The notes: generated from the sequence alone by a model not told the origin. 64,000 nt of DNA from Blastococcus sp. LR1 (GCF_020166105.1 NZ_JAIUJY010000006.1:248001-312000), one strand, 5' to 3'. Positions 17,615 to 26,463 are shown, counted from the stretch's first letter. A program made the numbers and translations.

Positions 17615-17992
17615 GTGACGGAGACCCGATCCACCGGCTGGTGGTCGCGCACGATCCAGCGGATCACCGCGGACGACCAGGCGATCGACGCCCAGGAGCT
17701 GCGTGACGGGTCGGCCAGCGCCGGCTGCGACCGGGTCAGCGCCTGCCGCAAGGGCGAGGTCGTGACCGTGACCGGCCGCCTCAAGTCCGTCGTCTACACC
17801 CCGCGCGAGACGGTCCCGACGCTGGAGGCCGAGCTGTTCGACGGCTCGGGCTCGGTGACGCTGGTCTGGCTCGGCCGGCGGCGGATCCCGGGCATCGAGC
17901 CCGGGCGCTCGCTCACCGCGCGCGGCCGGTTCGCCGCCTTCGACGGCCGGCAGGTCATCTACAACCCCTGGTACGAGCTCGGCGCCGGTTGA
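17615..17992 (+). CDS. OB-fold nucleic-acid-binding domain protein
   Basis: 125-residue protein with an OB-fold spanning about 48-120: GEVVTVTGRLKSVVYTP, then ELFDGSGSVTLVWLGRR and RSLTARGRFAAFDGRQVIYN. It resembles the RecG/RPA-like small OB proteins of actinobacteria (Rv2694c position), and a role with single-stranded nucleic acid is inferred from fold only. GTG at 17615 is 6 bases after TACGCT (17603-17608), a leaderless-type start. It is followed by DUF3159. Confidence 0.85.
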   Translation: MTETRSTGWWSRTIQRITADDQAIDAQELRDGSASAGCDRVSACRKGEVVTVTGRLKSVVYTPRETVPTLEAELFDGSGSVTLVWLGRRRIPGIEPGRSLTARGRFAAFDGRQVIYNPWYELGAG

Positions 17993-18038
17993 TCCACCCG
18001 GCACGGGAGCGGAGCCGGGGCAGGACAGGGAGACGAGC

Positions 18039-18815
18039 GTGACCTCAGCAGGCCCGGACGACGGCGTGGCCGACCGCGCGGCGGACGCGACGGAGCGGCC
18101 GGCCCCGCTGATGGACCGCGAAATGGTCCTCGAGCAGCTCGGTGGCTGGCGGGGCATGGTCGACGCGACCCTGCCCACCGTGGCCTTCGTCGTCGCCAAC
18201 AGCATCGACGGGCTGCGGACCGGGGTCTGGGCGGCCGTCGTCGCGGCCCTGGTGGTCTTCATCCTCCGCCTGGTCCGCCGGGAGAGCATCCAGCAGGCGG
18301 TCAGCGGGCTGTTCGCCGTGGGCATCGCCGTCGCCATCGCCTCGGCGTCGGGCCAGGCACGCGACTACTTCGTCCTCGGCATCGTGCGCAGCCTCGCCGT
18401 CGGCGTCGTGCTGCTGGGCTCCATCCCGTTCCGCTGGCCGCTGGTCGGCGTGGCGGCGGAGTTCCTCGCGCCCAGCCACGTCGGATCCCTGGCCGGGCGC
18501 ACCCGACCGTGGCAGCGGTCCCGGCCGGACGAGGACACGGAGAGCTCGGCCGACGCCGGGACGGCGGCCGACGCTGCGCCCGAGCGGCACTGGCGCGACG
18601 ACCCGCGGCTGCTCCGCGCCTACGCGTGGCTGACGGTGCTGTGGGCGGCCAGCTTCTTCCTGCGCGCCGGCGTGCAGTGGATCTACTACCTGGCCGACGA
18701 CGTCGAGCTGCTCGGCACGTTCTCCGTGATCCTGGGCCTGCCGCTCACCGCCGTCGTGCTGCTGGTGACGCTGTGGGTGGTCGCCCGGCTGCACCGCCAC
18801 CGCACCGCGACCTGA
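18039..18815 (+). CDS. DUF3159 family integral membrane protein
   Basis: 258-residue actinobacterial membrane protein of unknown function. About six hydrophobic segments are visible, grouped as three (TLPTVAFVVANSIDG, VWAAVVAALVVFILRLV, AVSGLFAVGIAVAIASASG), a central pair around VRSLAVGVVLLGSIPFRWPL, and two near the C-terminus. The family signature LGGWRGMVDATLPTVAF is present near residue 33. GTG at 18039 has a GGGAG site. It is the last gene of the dut cluster and converges on the trkA pair. Confidence 0.88.
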   Translation: MTSAGPDDGVADRAADATERPAPLMDREMVLEQLGGWRGMVDATLPTVAFVVANSIDGLRTGVWAAVVAALVVFILRLVRRESIQQAVSGLFAVGIAVAIASASGQARDYFVLGIVRSLAVGVVLLGSIPFRWPLVGVAAEFLAPSHVGSLAGRTRPWQRSRPDEDTESSADAGTAADAAPERHWRDDPRLLRAYAWLTVLWAASFFLRAGVQWIYYLADDVELLGTFSVILGLPLTAVVLLVTLWVVARLHRHRTAT

Positions 18816-18820
18816 CCGGC

Positions 18821-18876
18821 GGCCCCCTCCAGGGCACCGCCGCGAGCGTGCGCGCGGTGGGGAGGAGGAGGTCCTT
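18821..18876 (-). repeat. Dispersed two-stem hairpin repeat, copy 5 (inverted)
   Basis: Minus orientation, 2 bp after the trkA stop, and also 6 bp after the convergent DUF3159 stop. Outer stem CCTCCTCC / GGAGGGGG with one T-G pair; inner arms CACCGC / GCGGTG. Probably a shared terminator. Confidence 0.78.
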
Positions 18877-18878
18877 CG

Positions 18879-19559
18879 TCAGCCGGCGACGGAGCCCGGT
18901 CCGCCCGGCGCGAAGACCTGCTGGAGCTGGTCCTCGGTGTCACCGTGCGAGACGAACAGGAGCTCGTCGCCGGACTCCAGCGGCTCGTCCGGGCTGGGGG
19001 TGATGACCCGGTCGCCGCGCAGGATCGTGGTCAGCACCGTCTCGCGGGGGAGCGGCACGTCGCGCAGCGGGTGCCCGACCCAGGGCGTGTCGTCCCCGAG
19101 GGTGATCTCGACCAGGTTGGCGGCGCCCTTGCGGAAGCTCATGAGCCGGACGACGTCGCCCACGCTCACCGCCTCCTCCACGAGGGCGGCGAGCACCCGG
19201 GGGGTGGAGACGGCGACGTCGACGCCCCAGGCCTCCGTGTAGAGCCACTCGTTGCGCGGGTCCTTGACCCGGGCGACCACGCGGTTCACGGCGAACTCGG
19301 TCTTGGCCAGCAGGGAGACGACGAGGTTGGACTTGTCGTCACCGGTGGCGGCCACGACGACGTCGCAGGTCGACAGCTGGGCCTCCTCGAGGGAGGACAC
19401 CTCGCACGCGTCGGCCTGCACCCATTCGGCACCCGGCACCGAGCGGGTCCGGACCTTGCGGCCGTCCTTCTCGATGAGCATGACGGCGTGGCCGTTCTCC
19501 AGCAGCTCCCCGGCGATGGAGCGGCCGACGGCGCCGGCCCCGACGATGGCGACCCGCAT
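18879..19559 (-). CDS. trkA: TrkA-type potassium uptake regulator (second of pair)
   Basis: Cytosolic NAD(H)-binding gating subunit for K+ transport, 226 residues. The RCK-N domain starts MRVAIVGAGAVGRSIAGELL (dinucleotide-binding GxGxxG), with the acidic ribose-binding residue in LIEKDGRKV. The RCK-C domain begins around residue 140 and ends ELLFVSHGDTEDQLQQVF. ATG at 19559 overlaps the TGA of the upstream trkA gene by one base (TGATG) and has a GGAGGAGAG site, so the two are translated together. Corresponds to CeoC/TrkA of mycobacteria by position. Confidence 0.92.
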   Translation of the reverse strand: MRVAIVGAGAVGRSIAGELLENGHAVMLIEKDGRKVRTRSVPGAEWVQADACEVSSLEEAQLSTCDVVVAATGDDKSNLVVSLLAKTEFAVNRVVARVKDPRNEWLYTEAWGVDVAVSTPRVLAALVEEAVSVGDVVRLMSFRKGAANLVEITLGDDTPWVGHPLRDVPLPRETVLTTILRGDRVITPSPDEPLESGDELLFVSHGDTEDQLQQVFAPGGPGSVAG

Positions 19560-20227
19560 CAGTGCTCTCCTCCGCGCGGACCCTGCTCGACGACCTCGTG
19601 GACCTGCGCGGTCAGTTCGTCGGTGGCGGCGACGACGAGCTGGTCGCCGTCCTGCAGCACCGTGGTCGTGCTGGGCAGCTGGGCCTCCCCGAACCGGACC
19701 AGCCACGACGCGCGCGCGCCCGTCGCGGCCTCGAGCTCGGCGAGCCGGCGGCCGACCCACGCCTCGGTGACGGTGACGCGCATCAGGAGGACCTTGCCGG
19801 TGGGCTCTCGCCACAGCTCGCTGACCTTGACCGACAGCAGCTCGCGCAGCAGCCGGTTCACGGTCCAGGGGACCGTCGCGACGCTCGGGATGCCCATGCG
19901 CTCGTAGACCTCGGCGCGCTTGGAGTCGTAGATGCGGGCCACGACGTGCTGGACGCCGAAGGTCTCGCGGGCGACGCGGGCGCTGATGATGTTCGAGTTG
20001 TCACCGCTGCTGACCGCGGCGAACGCGCCGGCGGAGTCGATGCCGGCGTCGAGCAGGGTCTGGCGGTCGAAGCCGAGACCGGTGATCTGGCGTCCCGCGA
20101 ACTCCGGGCCCAGTCGGCGGAAAGCCTCGGGGTCCTGGTCGATCACGGCCACGCTGTGCCCGATCTGCTCCAGCCGTCGGGCGATGGCCGAGCCGACACG
20201 GCCGCAGCCCATCACGACCACGTGCAC
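19559..20227 (-). CDS. trkA: TrkA-type potassium uptake regulator (first of pair)
   Basis: 222-residue RCK protein with MHVVVMGCGRVGSAIARRLE as the dinucleotide-binding start, and VIDQDPEAFRRL carrying the acidic residue that selects NAD over NADP. The RCK-C part ends TTVLQDGDQLVVAATDEL. GTG at 20227 has a GGGAG site. It is divergent from a KimA-like permease, with 171 bp between starts. Two small TrkA paralogues in tandem are the actinobacterial arrangement (CeoB/CeoC). Confidence 0.92.
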   Translation of the reverse strand: MHVVVMGCGRVGSAIARRLEQIGHSVAVIDQDPEAFRRLGPEFAGRQITGLGFDRQTLLDAGIDSAGAFAAVSSGDNSNIISARVARETFGVQHVVARIYDSKRAEVYERMGIPSVATVPWTVNRLLRELLSVKVSELWREPTGKVLLMRVTVTEAWVGRRLAELEAATGARASWLVRFGEAQLPSTTTVLQDGDQLVVAATDELTAQVHEVVEQGPRGGEH

Positions 20228-20398
20228 GCGTCACTCCCTGCATCGGTTGCGCGGGCGCCGTCCGCCCGCGAAGTCACCGGGCGCGAAGCTACACCCGGAC
20301 CACCTCTCCGAGGGCGCAGGTGGGCAGGTTCCCTCGGTCGGGGCGGGGTGTGCCGAGTCACCGCCGCGGAGGGGCCCGGGGTACGTACGATCGCCGCC

Positions 20399-22438
20399 GT
20401 GCCAAGCCTGTCCGACCTCGGACAACTCCCGAAACGCCTCGTGCTGGGGCGGCCCGTCCGCAGCGACCGTGCAGGGGAGTCCCTGCTGCCCAAGCGGCTG
20501 GCCCTGCCCATCTTCGCCAGCGACCCGCTCTCCTCCGTGGCGTACGCCACGCAGGAGATCCTCATCGTCCTCACGCTGGCCGGGACGGCGTTCCTGTACC
20601 TGGCGCCGTGGCTGGCCGCGGTGGTCGTCGTCCTGCTGGTGACGGTCGTGCTGTCCTACCGCCAGGTGGTGCACGCCTATCCGTCGGGCGGTGGCGACTA
20701 CGAGGTCGCGATGAAGAACCACGGGCAGTTCGCCGGCCTCGTGGTGGCCAGCGCGCTGCTCGTCGACTACGTGCTGACCGTGGCGGTGTCGGTCTCGGCG
20801 GGCACCGACAACATCATCTCGGCGTTCCCGTCGCTGAACGAGCACAGGGTGCTCATCGCCGTCGGCCTCGTGGCACTGCTCGCCGCAGCCAACCTGCGCG
20901 GCGTCCGCGAGTCCGGCCGGGCCTTCGCCCTGCCGACGTACCTCTTCATCAGCGGCATCCTCGTGATGATCGTGACCGGCCTGATCCGGTACTTCGTCAC
21001 CGACGGGACCCTGGCCGCCGAGAGCTCCGACTACTCGGTGACGCCGGAGCCCGAGTACACCCAGATGGCCGGCCTCGCGCTGGTCTTCTTCGCGCTGCGG
21101 GCCTTCGCCTCCGGTTGCACCGCGCTGACCGGCGTCGAGGCGATCGCCAACGGCGTGCCCGCCTTCCGGGCCCCGAAGAGCAGGAACGCCGCGACCACGC
21201 TCGCGCTGATGGGCGGCATCGCGGCCACCATGTTCGTCGGCGTCACGGCGCTGGCCCTGCTGGCCGACGTGAAGTACGTCGAGCACCCCTGCGACCTGAA
21301 CGGCTTCGCCGACTGCGAGACCGAGCCGCAGCGCACCGTCATCGCACAGCTCGCCGCGGCGGTCTTCGGCGGCGACGGCTCGGTCGGCTTCTACGTCATC
21401 CAGGCCGCGACCGCCCTCGTGCTCATCCTGGCCGCCAACACCGCGTTCAACGGCTTCCCGCTGCTGGGCTCGGTGCTCGCGCAGGACCGCTTCATGCCCC
21501 GCCAGCTGCACACCCGCGGCGACAAGCTGGTCTACAGCAACGGCATCCTCGTGCTCGCCGGCTTCGCCGCGCTGCTGATCGTCGCCTTCGACGCCGACGT
21601 CTCCCGCCTGATCCAGCTCTACATCATCGGCGTCTTCACCAGCTTCAGCATCGGCCAGTGGGGCATGGTGCGGCACTGGAACCGGGAGATGAAGACGGCC
21701 GAGCCCGCGGCTCGAGGACGGATGCGCCGCTCGCAGATCATCAACGCCGTCGGTGGGTCGCTGACCACGACGGTGCTGGCGATCATCGTCGTCACCAAGT
21801 TCACCCACGGCGCCTGGCTGGTGCTGCTGGCCATGCCGGTGCTCTTCGTCCTGATGAAGGCGATCTACAAGCACTACTGCCACGTGTCCGACCAGCTGAA
21901 GCCCGACTCCGACTCGCGCACGCTGCCGAGCAAGGTGCACGCGGTCGTCCTGGTCTCCAAGGTGCACAAGCCCACGCTGCGCGCGCTGTCCTTCGCCCGC
22001 GCCACCCGGCCGGACGCGCTGACCGCGCTGACGGTCAACGTGGACGACGCCGAGACCCGCGCCCTGCAGACGCAGTGGGAGCGCTACGACATCCCGGTGC
22101 CGCTGACGGTCCTGGAGTCGCCGTACCGCGAGATCACCCGCCCGGTGCTGGACTACGTGATGGGCATCCGCCGCGACAGCCCCCGCGAGCTCGTCGTCGT
22201 CTTCGTGCCGCAGTACGTCGTCGGCCACTGGTGGGAGAACATCCTGCACAACCAGAGCGCGCTGCGGCTGCGTGCCCGCCTTCAGTTCCAGCCCGGCGTC
22301 ATGATCACCACCGTGCCGTGGCAGCTGGAGAGCAGCATCGGGCAGGACGAGGTCGAGCTACGGCGGGGCGGACCGGCCCCGGGCGACCTGCGTCGCGGCT
22401 TCACCGACGACCAGACCGACGTGACGCCGTATGGCTGA
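20399..22438 (+). CDS. APC-superfamily permease, KimA-like (candidate K+ importer)
   Basis: 679-residue protein. About 12 membrane segments of the APC fold include the substrate-loop sequence YPSGGGDYEVA and LVDYVLTVAVSVSAGTDNI, both strongly reminiscent of the Bacillus KimA potassium importer. A C-terminal cytosolic domain of about 170 residues (from SKVHAVVLVSKVHKPTLRAL) resembles the USP-like regulatory domain of KimA. It is divergent from two trkA genes, consistent with potassium uptake, but transport specificity is inferred. GTG at 20399 is 7 bases after TACGAT (20386-20391), so there is no room for a 5' riboswitch. The stop overlaps repeat copy 6. Confidence 0.88.
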   Translation: MPSLSDLGQLPKRLVLGRPVRSDRAGESLLPKRLALPIFASDPLSSVAYATQEILIVLTLAGTAFLYLAPWLAAVVVVLLVTVVLSYRQVVHAYPSGGGDYEVAMKNHGQFAGLVVASALLVDYVLTVAVSVSAGTDNIISAFPSLNEHRVLIAVGLVALLAAANLRGVRESGRAFALPTYLFISGILVMIVTGLIRYFVTDGTLAAESSDYSVTPEPEYTQMAGLALVFFALRAFASGCTALTGVEAIANGVPAFRAPKSRNAATTLALMGGIAATMFVGVTALALLADVKYVEHPCDLNGFADCETEPQRTVIAQLAAAVFGGDGSVGFYVIQAATALVLILAANTAFNGFPLLGSVLAQDRFMPRQLHTRGDKLVYSNGILVLAGFAALLIVAFDADVSRLIQLYIIGVFTSFSIGQWGMVRHWNREMKTAEPAARGRMRRSQIINAVGGSLTTTVLAIIVVTKFTHGAWLVLLAMPVLFVLMKAIYKHYCHVSDQLKPDSDSRTLPSKVHAVVLVSKVHKPTLRALSFARATRPDALTALTVNVDDAETRALQTQWERYDIPVPLTVLESPYREITRPVLDYVMGIRRDSPRELVVVFVPQYVVGHWWENILHNQSALRLRARLQFQPGVMITTVPWQLESSIGQDEVELRRGGPAPGDLRRGFTDDQTDVTPYG

Positions 22439-22495
22439 AGGACCACCCTTCCCCCCACGACTCGCACGCTCGCCGCGGGGCCCTGAAGGGCGGCC
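22438..22495 (+). repeat. Dispersed two-stem hairpin repeat, copy 6
   Basis: The A of the permease TGA stop is also the first base of the AAGGACC start. Outer stem CCACCCTTC / GAAGGGCGG (one mismatch), the most divergent outer arm of the family, yet still paired. It sits between the permease and the methyltransferase. Confidence 0.8.
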
Positions 22496-22532
22496 GAACC
22501 GTGGGCTCGGGTGGGTCGGGCAGGAGTTCGAG

Positions 22533-23762
22533 GTGACGGTCGGGCCCGTCGCGCACGGCGGGCACTGCGTGGCCCGGCACGAGGGTCGGGTGGTCTTCGT
22601 CCGGCACACGCTTCCCGGCGAGCGGGTGCGGGTCCGGGTGACCGAGGACCGGCATCCCGGCTTCTGCCGCGCCGACGCGATCGAGGTGCTCGAGGCAGCC
22701 CCGGCGCGCGTCGAGCGGCCGTGCCCGTACAGCGGGCCCGGGAAGTGCGGCGGCTGCGACTGGCAGCACGTCGACCCCGACGAGCAGCGCCGGCTCAAGG
22801 CCTCCGTCGTCCGCGAGCAGCTGGTGCGCCTCGGCGGGCTGGACGCCGCGGACCCGGTGGTCGCCGAGCTCGTGGTCGAGGAGCTCCCGGGCGGACCGCT
22901 GCGCTGGCGGTCCCGGGCCCGGTTCGCCGTCGACGGGAGCGGGGCGCCGGGGCTGCGGCGGCACCGCTCGCACGACGTCGTCGTCCTGGACGACTGCCCG
23001 ATCACCGTGGAGCCGGCCGCGCAGGCGGTGCTGGCCCGCAGCTGGCCGGGTTCCGGGGCGGTCGACGTGTCGATCGACTCCACCGGGGCCGTCACCACGG
23101 CGCGACTGGACCGCCAGGGGCGGCCGCAGCTCGCCGAGGTGCGGCAGGCGGGCGAGGAGCTCCCTGCCGAACCGGCCGGGCGGGCCGAGCGCCGGGCCGG
23201 CGGCCGTGACTGGGAGGTCGAGGGCACCGGCTTCTGGCAGGTGCACCCCGCCGCGGCCGATGCCCTCGTGGCCGCGGTCGAGGACTTCGCGGCGGTCACG
23301 CCGGGGGAGAGCGTGCTCGATCTGTACGCCGGTGCCGGATTGTTCGGCGGCGCGCTGGCCCCGCTCGTGGGCGAGGGCGGCCGGGTCGTCTGCGTGGAGT
23401 CCGACCCCGGTGCCTGCGCCGCCGCCGACGCCAATCTCGCCGCGCTCCCGCAGGCCGAGGTCTGGCAGGGGATGGTGGACGCCGAGGGGCTCGAGGAGCT
23501 GCTCGCCGAGCTGGGCGCGGCGCCCGACGTCGTCGTCCTCGACCCGCCGCGCGCGGGGGCGGGGAAGGCGGTCAGCCGGCAGATCGCCGGCACCGGTGCG
23601 CGGGCCGTCGTCTACGTCGCCTGCGATCCGGCGGCCCTCGGCCGGGACGTCGCCGCCTTCGCCGAGGCCGGCTACCGGCTCGCCGAGATCCGCGGGTACG
23701 ACGCCTTTCCGATGACCGCCCATGTGGAGTGCGTCGCGCTGCTGGTGCCGACGTCGGCCTGA
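22533..23762 (+). CDS. TRAM-domain class I SAM-dependent RNA methyltransferase (TrmA/RlmC-like)
   Basis: Predicted 5-methyluridine RNA methyltransferase, 409 residues from this start. The N-terminal TRAM RNA-binding domain (VTVGPVAHGGHCVARHEGRV) is followed by a cysteine cluster CPYSGPGKCGGC (residues 64-75) that may hold a [4Fe-4S] centre. SAM motif I LDLYAGAGLFG lies near 262, VVLDPPRAG follows, and catalytic Cys in YVACDPAAL is near 362. The frame is open from an ATG at 22431, but that lacks a ribosome-binding site and would translate through repeat copy 6. GTG at 22533 has AGGAG six bases upstream. tRNA versus rRNA target is unresolved. Confidence 0.9.
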   Translation: MTVGPVAHGGHCVARHEGRVVFVRHTLPGERVRVRVTEDRHPGFCRADAIEVLEAAPARVERPCPYSGPGKCGGCDWQHVDPDEQRRLKASVVREQLVRLGGLDAADPVVAELVVEELPGGPLRWRSRARFAVDGSGAPGLRRHRSHDVVVLDDCPITVEPAAQAVLARSWPGSGAVDVSIDSTGAVTTARLDRQGRPQLAEVRQAGEELPAEPAGRAERRAGGRDWEVEGTGFWQVHPAAADALVAAVEDFAAVTPGESVLDLYAGAGLFGGALAPLVGEGGRVVCVESDPGACAAADANLAALPQAEVWQGMVDAEGLEELLAELGAAPDVVVLDPPRAGAGKAVSRQIAGTGARAVVYVACDPAALGRDVAAFAEAGYRLAEIRGYDAFPMTAHVECVALLVPTSA

Positions 23763-23904
23763 GCGGCCGCGGTCGTTCCTGCCGGTGAGCCGTGACGCAC
23801 GGTGAGGTCTGTGCAATAGATCGTCGGTGATGGGCGCGGAGGAGCTGCCACGATGGGATGATCTGTCGTGACTCAGTGTGAAAACAGTGCCTACGGTCCT
23901 TGGC

Positions 23905-24609
23905 ATGAGAGCGGAGCGTCGGGGGGCGCCGTGGTGGGTCGTGGTCGTCAGCGGGATCTGCGGGGCGCTCGTGGCCGCCTCTCTCGTCATGGCCGGTGCT
24001 CAGCCGGAGGTGCAGGCCGCGGCGGCCCAGCAGCCGGTGGCGGAGGTGGATGACCCGTCGGTCGTCTTCCTGGGCGACTCCTGGACCGAGGGGCGCGGAG
24101 CGACGGGGCTGCACGGCTACGCCCCCCGCACCGGCGAAGCGCTGGGCTGGGACTACCAGGTGCTCGGCGTCAGTGGCAGCGGGTACGCGCGGCCGGGCGA
24201 GGGGAGCACGTTCGCCCAGCGGATCGACCGGGCGGTGGCCCTCGACAGCGACGTCCTCGTCGTCCAGGGCAGCCTGAACGAGCGGCACAGCACGCTGGAC
24301 GTGCTGGCGCCTGCGGCGACGGAGACGCTGGCCCGGCTCGCCGCCGAGGTGGGGGAGGACACCCAGGTGCTCGTCCTGGGCGCGTCGTACAACCCTGGCA
24401 CCCCGGTCGAGACGATGGACGGGATCAACCGGACGATCGAAGCCGCTGCGACCGCGGCCGGCCTCCGGTTCGTCGACGTGGCGGCGCTGAACTGGACGGA
24501 TCCGGCGGACCCCACGATCTGGGCCGACGCCATCCACCCCAACGACGCGGGGCACCAGCGCATCGCCGACCGCTTGGCGGAACTGCTCCGCGACGTCCCC
24601 GGCCGCTGA
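23905..24609 (+). CDS. SGNH/GDSL-type hydrolase, exported
   Basis: 234-residue esterase-like protein. A signal anchor (WWVVVVSGICGALVAASLVMA, about residues 10-30) is followed by the SGNH fold. The nucleophile Ser59 is in FLGDSWTEG, a Gly of block II is in VLGVSGSGYA, Asn of block III in QGSLNER, and the catalytic pair is Asp208/His211 in DAIHPNDAGH. The substrate is unknown; such proteins often deacylate envelope or polysaccharide esters. ATG at 23905 is 7 bases after TACGGT (23892-23897). An in-frame GTG at 23878 is an alternative start. Confidence 0.85.
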   Translation: MRAERRGAPWWVVVVSGICGALVAASLVMAGAQPEVQAAAAQQPVAEVDDPSVVFLGDSWTEGRGATGLHGYAPRTGEALGWDYQVLGVSGSGYARPGEGSTFAQRIDRAVALDSDVLVVQGSLNERHSTLDVLAPAATETLARLAAEVGEDTQVLVLGASYNPGTPVETMDGINRTIEAAATAAGLRFVDVAALNWTDPADPTIWADAIHPNDAGHQRIADRLAELLRDVPGR

Positions 24610-24742
24610 GTCCCCTACCCGGTCGTCGCGGCTCGCGTGTGACGTCCGGGACGAGCGGGACAGGGCAGGTTCGTTCGTTGCTGAACCGAGCGGTATCCGC
24701 ATAGTGTCCCGGCGCCAGAAGGCGCAGGGGCAGGGGAGTCGC

Positions 24743-26146
24743 ATGCAGTTCCGCAGGTCAGGTCACGCACGCCGAGCTCGTGCTCCGAGACTGGCGGTGG
24801 CGGCAGCGGTGGTCCTCGCGGCGCTCGCTTCGGGCATGCCGGCCGCGTCGGCGACCGCGTACTCCTCCCCGGCGACGGGGACCCACCACGTGGTCGGCTC
24901 CATCCTGCAGCGCTACCTGGCCCTCGGCGGTCCGGCCGGGAAGCTGGGCTACCCGACGACCGACGAGCTGGCCACGCCCGTGCCGGGCGGCCGGTACAAC
25001 CTCTTCCAGGGCGGCGCCATCTACTGGACGTCGGCGACCGGTGCCCACCAGGTCGGCGGGGCGATCCGCGGCGCCTGGGGCGCGCTCGGCTGGGAGACGG
25101 GAAGGCTGGGCTTCCCGACGACCTCCGAGACGGCGACGCCGACGCGGCCCGGCGCCTACAACCACTTCCAGGGCGGCTCGATCATCTGGTCGCCGGCCAC
25201 GGGTGCCCACCCGGTGTGGGGCGACATCCGGAACGTCTGGGCGGCGCAGGGGACGGAGAACGGTCCGCTCGGCTTCCCGACCACCGGTGAGGTGCGGACG
25301 CCGAACGGGCAGGGTGCCTACAACCTCTTCCAGGGTGGCGCCGTCTACTGGTCCCCGGCCACCGGCGCGCACAGCATCCTCGGCGCCATCCGCGGGCGGT
25401 GGGGGTCGCTGGGGTACGAGAACAGCGCGCTCGGTTTCCCCACCTCCTCGGAGTACGTCGTCCCGGGTGGGCGGGCGCAGAACTTCCAGTACGGGCGGAT
25501 CACCTGGACACCCGCCGGCGGCGCCGTCGTCACGGGCGCACCGGTCGCCGGTGGCGGGGCCCTGCCCCTCGGGGTCAACCCGCCCGGAACCCAGGCGCTC
25601 ACCGTCGTCGCGCCGTCCGCCGGCTCGACCACGGCGACGTTCACGGCCTGGGAGAAGCGGGGGAGCTCGTGGGTCGCGGTCCTCGGCCCCATCCAGGCCC
25701 GGGTCGGGAGCGCCGGGATCGGTACCGCGCGCGAGGGCAGTGCGCGCACCCCGGCCGGCACGTGGCGGATGTCCGAGGCGTTCGGGCGGCAGGCGAACCC
25801 GGGCACCGTGCTGCCGTACCGGCGGGTCGACGGCGACGACTGGTGGGTGAGCGACACCCGGAGCCCCCTCTACAACCAGTACGCGCAGTGCGCCGTGGGC
25901 CGCTGTCCGTTCGACGAGCGGGTCAGTGAGAACCTCCACCGCATCGGCGCCGTGTACGACCTGGCCGTCGTCATGGACTACAACCGCGCCCCCGTCGTGC
26001 CCGGCGCCGGCTCGGCCTTCTTCCTGCACGTCGCCAACGCCTCGGCGACCGGTGGGTGCGTCTCCATCGACCGGGCGAGCCTGGCCTCGGTGATGCGCTG
26101 GCTGAAGCCCTCGGCCGCGCCGGTCATCGCCGTCGGGATCGGCTGA
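24743..26146 (+). CDS. Secreted LGFP-repeat protein with L,D-transpeptidase-like domain
   Basis: 467-residue exported protein. A signal peptide (residues 1-38, ending SASA) precedes four LGFP repeats whose G-Y/F-P motifs fall at 69, 123, 177 and 231, an exact 54-residue period. A linker of about 30 residues leads to a C-terminal YkuD-like domain with His429 in FFLHVAN and catalytic-type Cys439 in TGGCVSID. LGFP repeats are thought to bind envelope polymers, and YkuD domains form 3-3 peptidoglycan cross-links or attach proteins to the wall; a wall-remodelling role is inferred. ATG at 24743 has a GGGGAG site. No sortase motif was seen. Confidence 0.87.
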   Translation: MQFRRSGHARRARAPRLAVAAAVVLAALASGMPAASATAYSSPATGTHHVVGSILQRYLALGGPAGKLGYPTTDELATPVPGGRYNLFQGGAIYWTSATGAHQVGGAIRGAWGALGWETGRLGFPTTSETATPTRPGAYNHFQGGSIIWSPATGAHPVWGDIRNVWAAQGTENGPLGFPTTGEVRTPNGQGAYNLFQGGAVYWSPATGAHSILGAIRGRWGSLGYENSALGFPTSSEYVVPGGRAQNFQYGRITWTPAGGAVVTGAPVAGGGALPLGVNPPGTQALTVVAPSAGSTTATFTAWEKRGSSWVAVLGPIQARVGSAGIGTAREGSARTPAGTWRMSEAFGRQANPGTVLPYRRVDGDDWWVSDTRSPLYNQYAQCAVGRCPFDERVSENLHRIGAVYDLAVVMDYNRAPVVPGAGSAFFLHVANASATGGCVSIDRASLASVMRWLKPSAAPVIAVGIG

Positions 26147-26216
26147 CCGCTGGTCCGACGGCTGGCCGGGGGCCTTCGCTGCAGGGCTGGGGAGCCGACC
26201 GGCTAACGTTCCGGAT

Positions 26217-26447
26217 GTGCCCACGTGGGAATACGCCTCGGTCATCACCGCCAACGACGCCGAGTCCCAGCGCGCAGGGGTGAGCGTGAAGCTCCCCGGC
26301 GGTCAGTCGGAACGGCAGCAGGGCGACGTCAGTGCGGTGCTCAACGCGCTCGGCGCGGACGGCTGGGAGCTGGTCAGCTACCACTCCAGCGGCGCCGGCA
26401 CCTGGGGCTTCGAGCAGTTCTGGCTGAAGCGGCAGTCCTCCAGCTGA
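26217..26447 (+). CDS. DUF4177-like small protein
   Basis: 76-residue protein of the DUF4177 type, marked by WEYASVI near the start and the LGADGWELVSYHSSG core with a C-terminal FWLKR. The function is unknown. GTG at 26217 is 7 bases after TAACGT (26204-26209), a leaderless-type start. It precedes a gene controlled by a LexA-like box but has no such box itself. Confidence 0.8.
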   Translation: MPTWEYASVITANDAESQRAGVSVKLPGGQSERQQGDVSAVLNALGADGWELVSYHSSGAGTWGFEQFWLKRQSSS

Positions 26448-26463
26448 GACACCGGCCCCGCGG

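Noticed and set aside
20228..20398. Possible ydaO-type c-di-AMP riboswitch upstream of the KimA-like permease
   Set aside because: The gap is 171 bp and shared with a divergent gene, the start is leaderless-type, and no conserved riboswitch blocks were seen.
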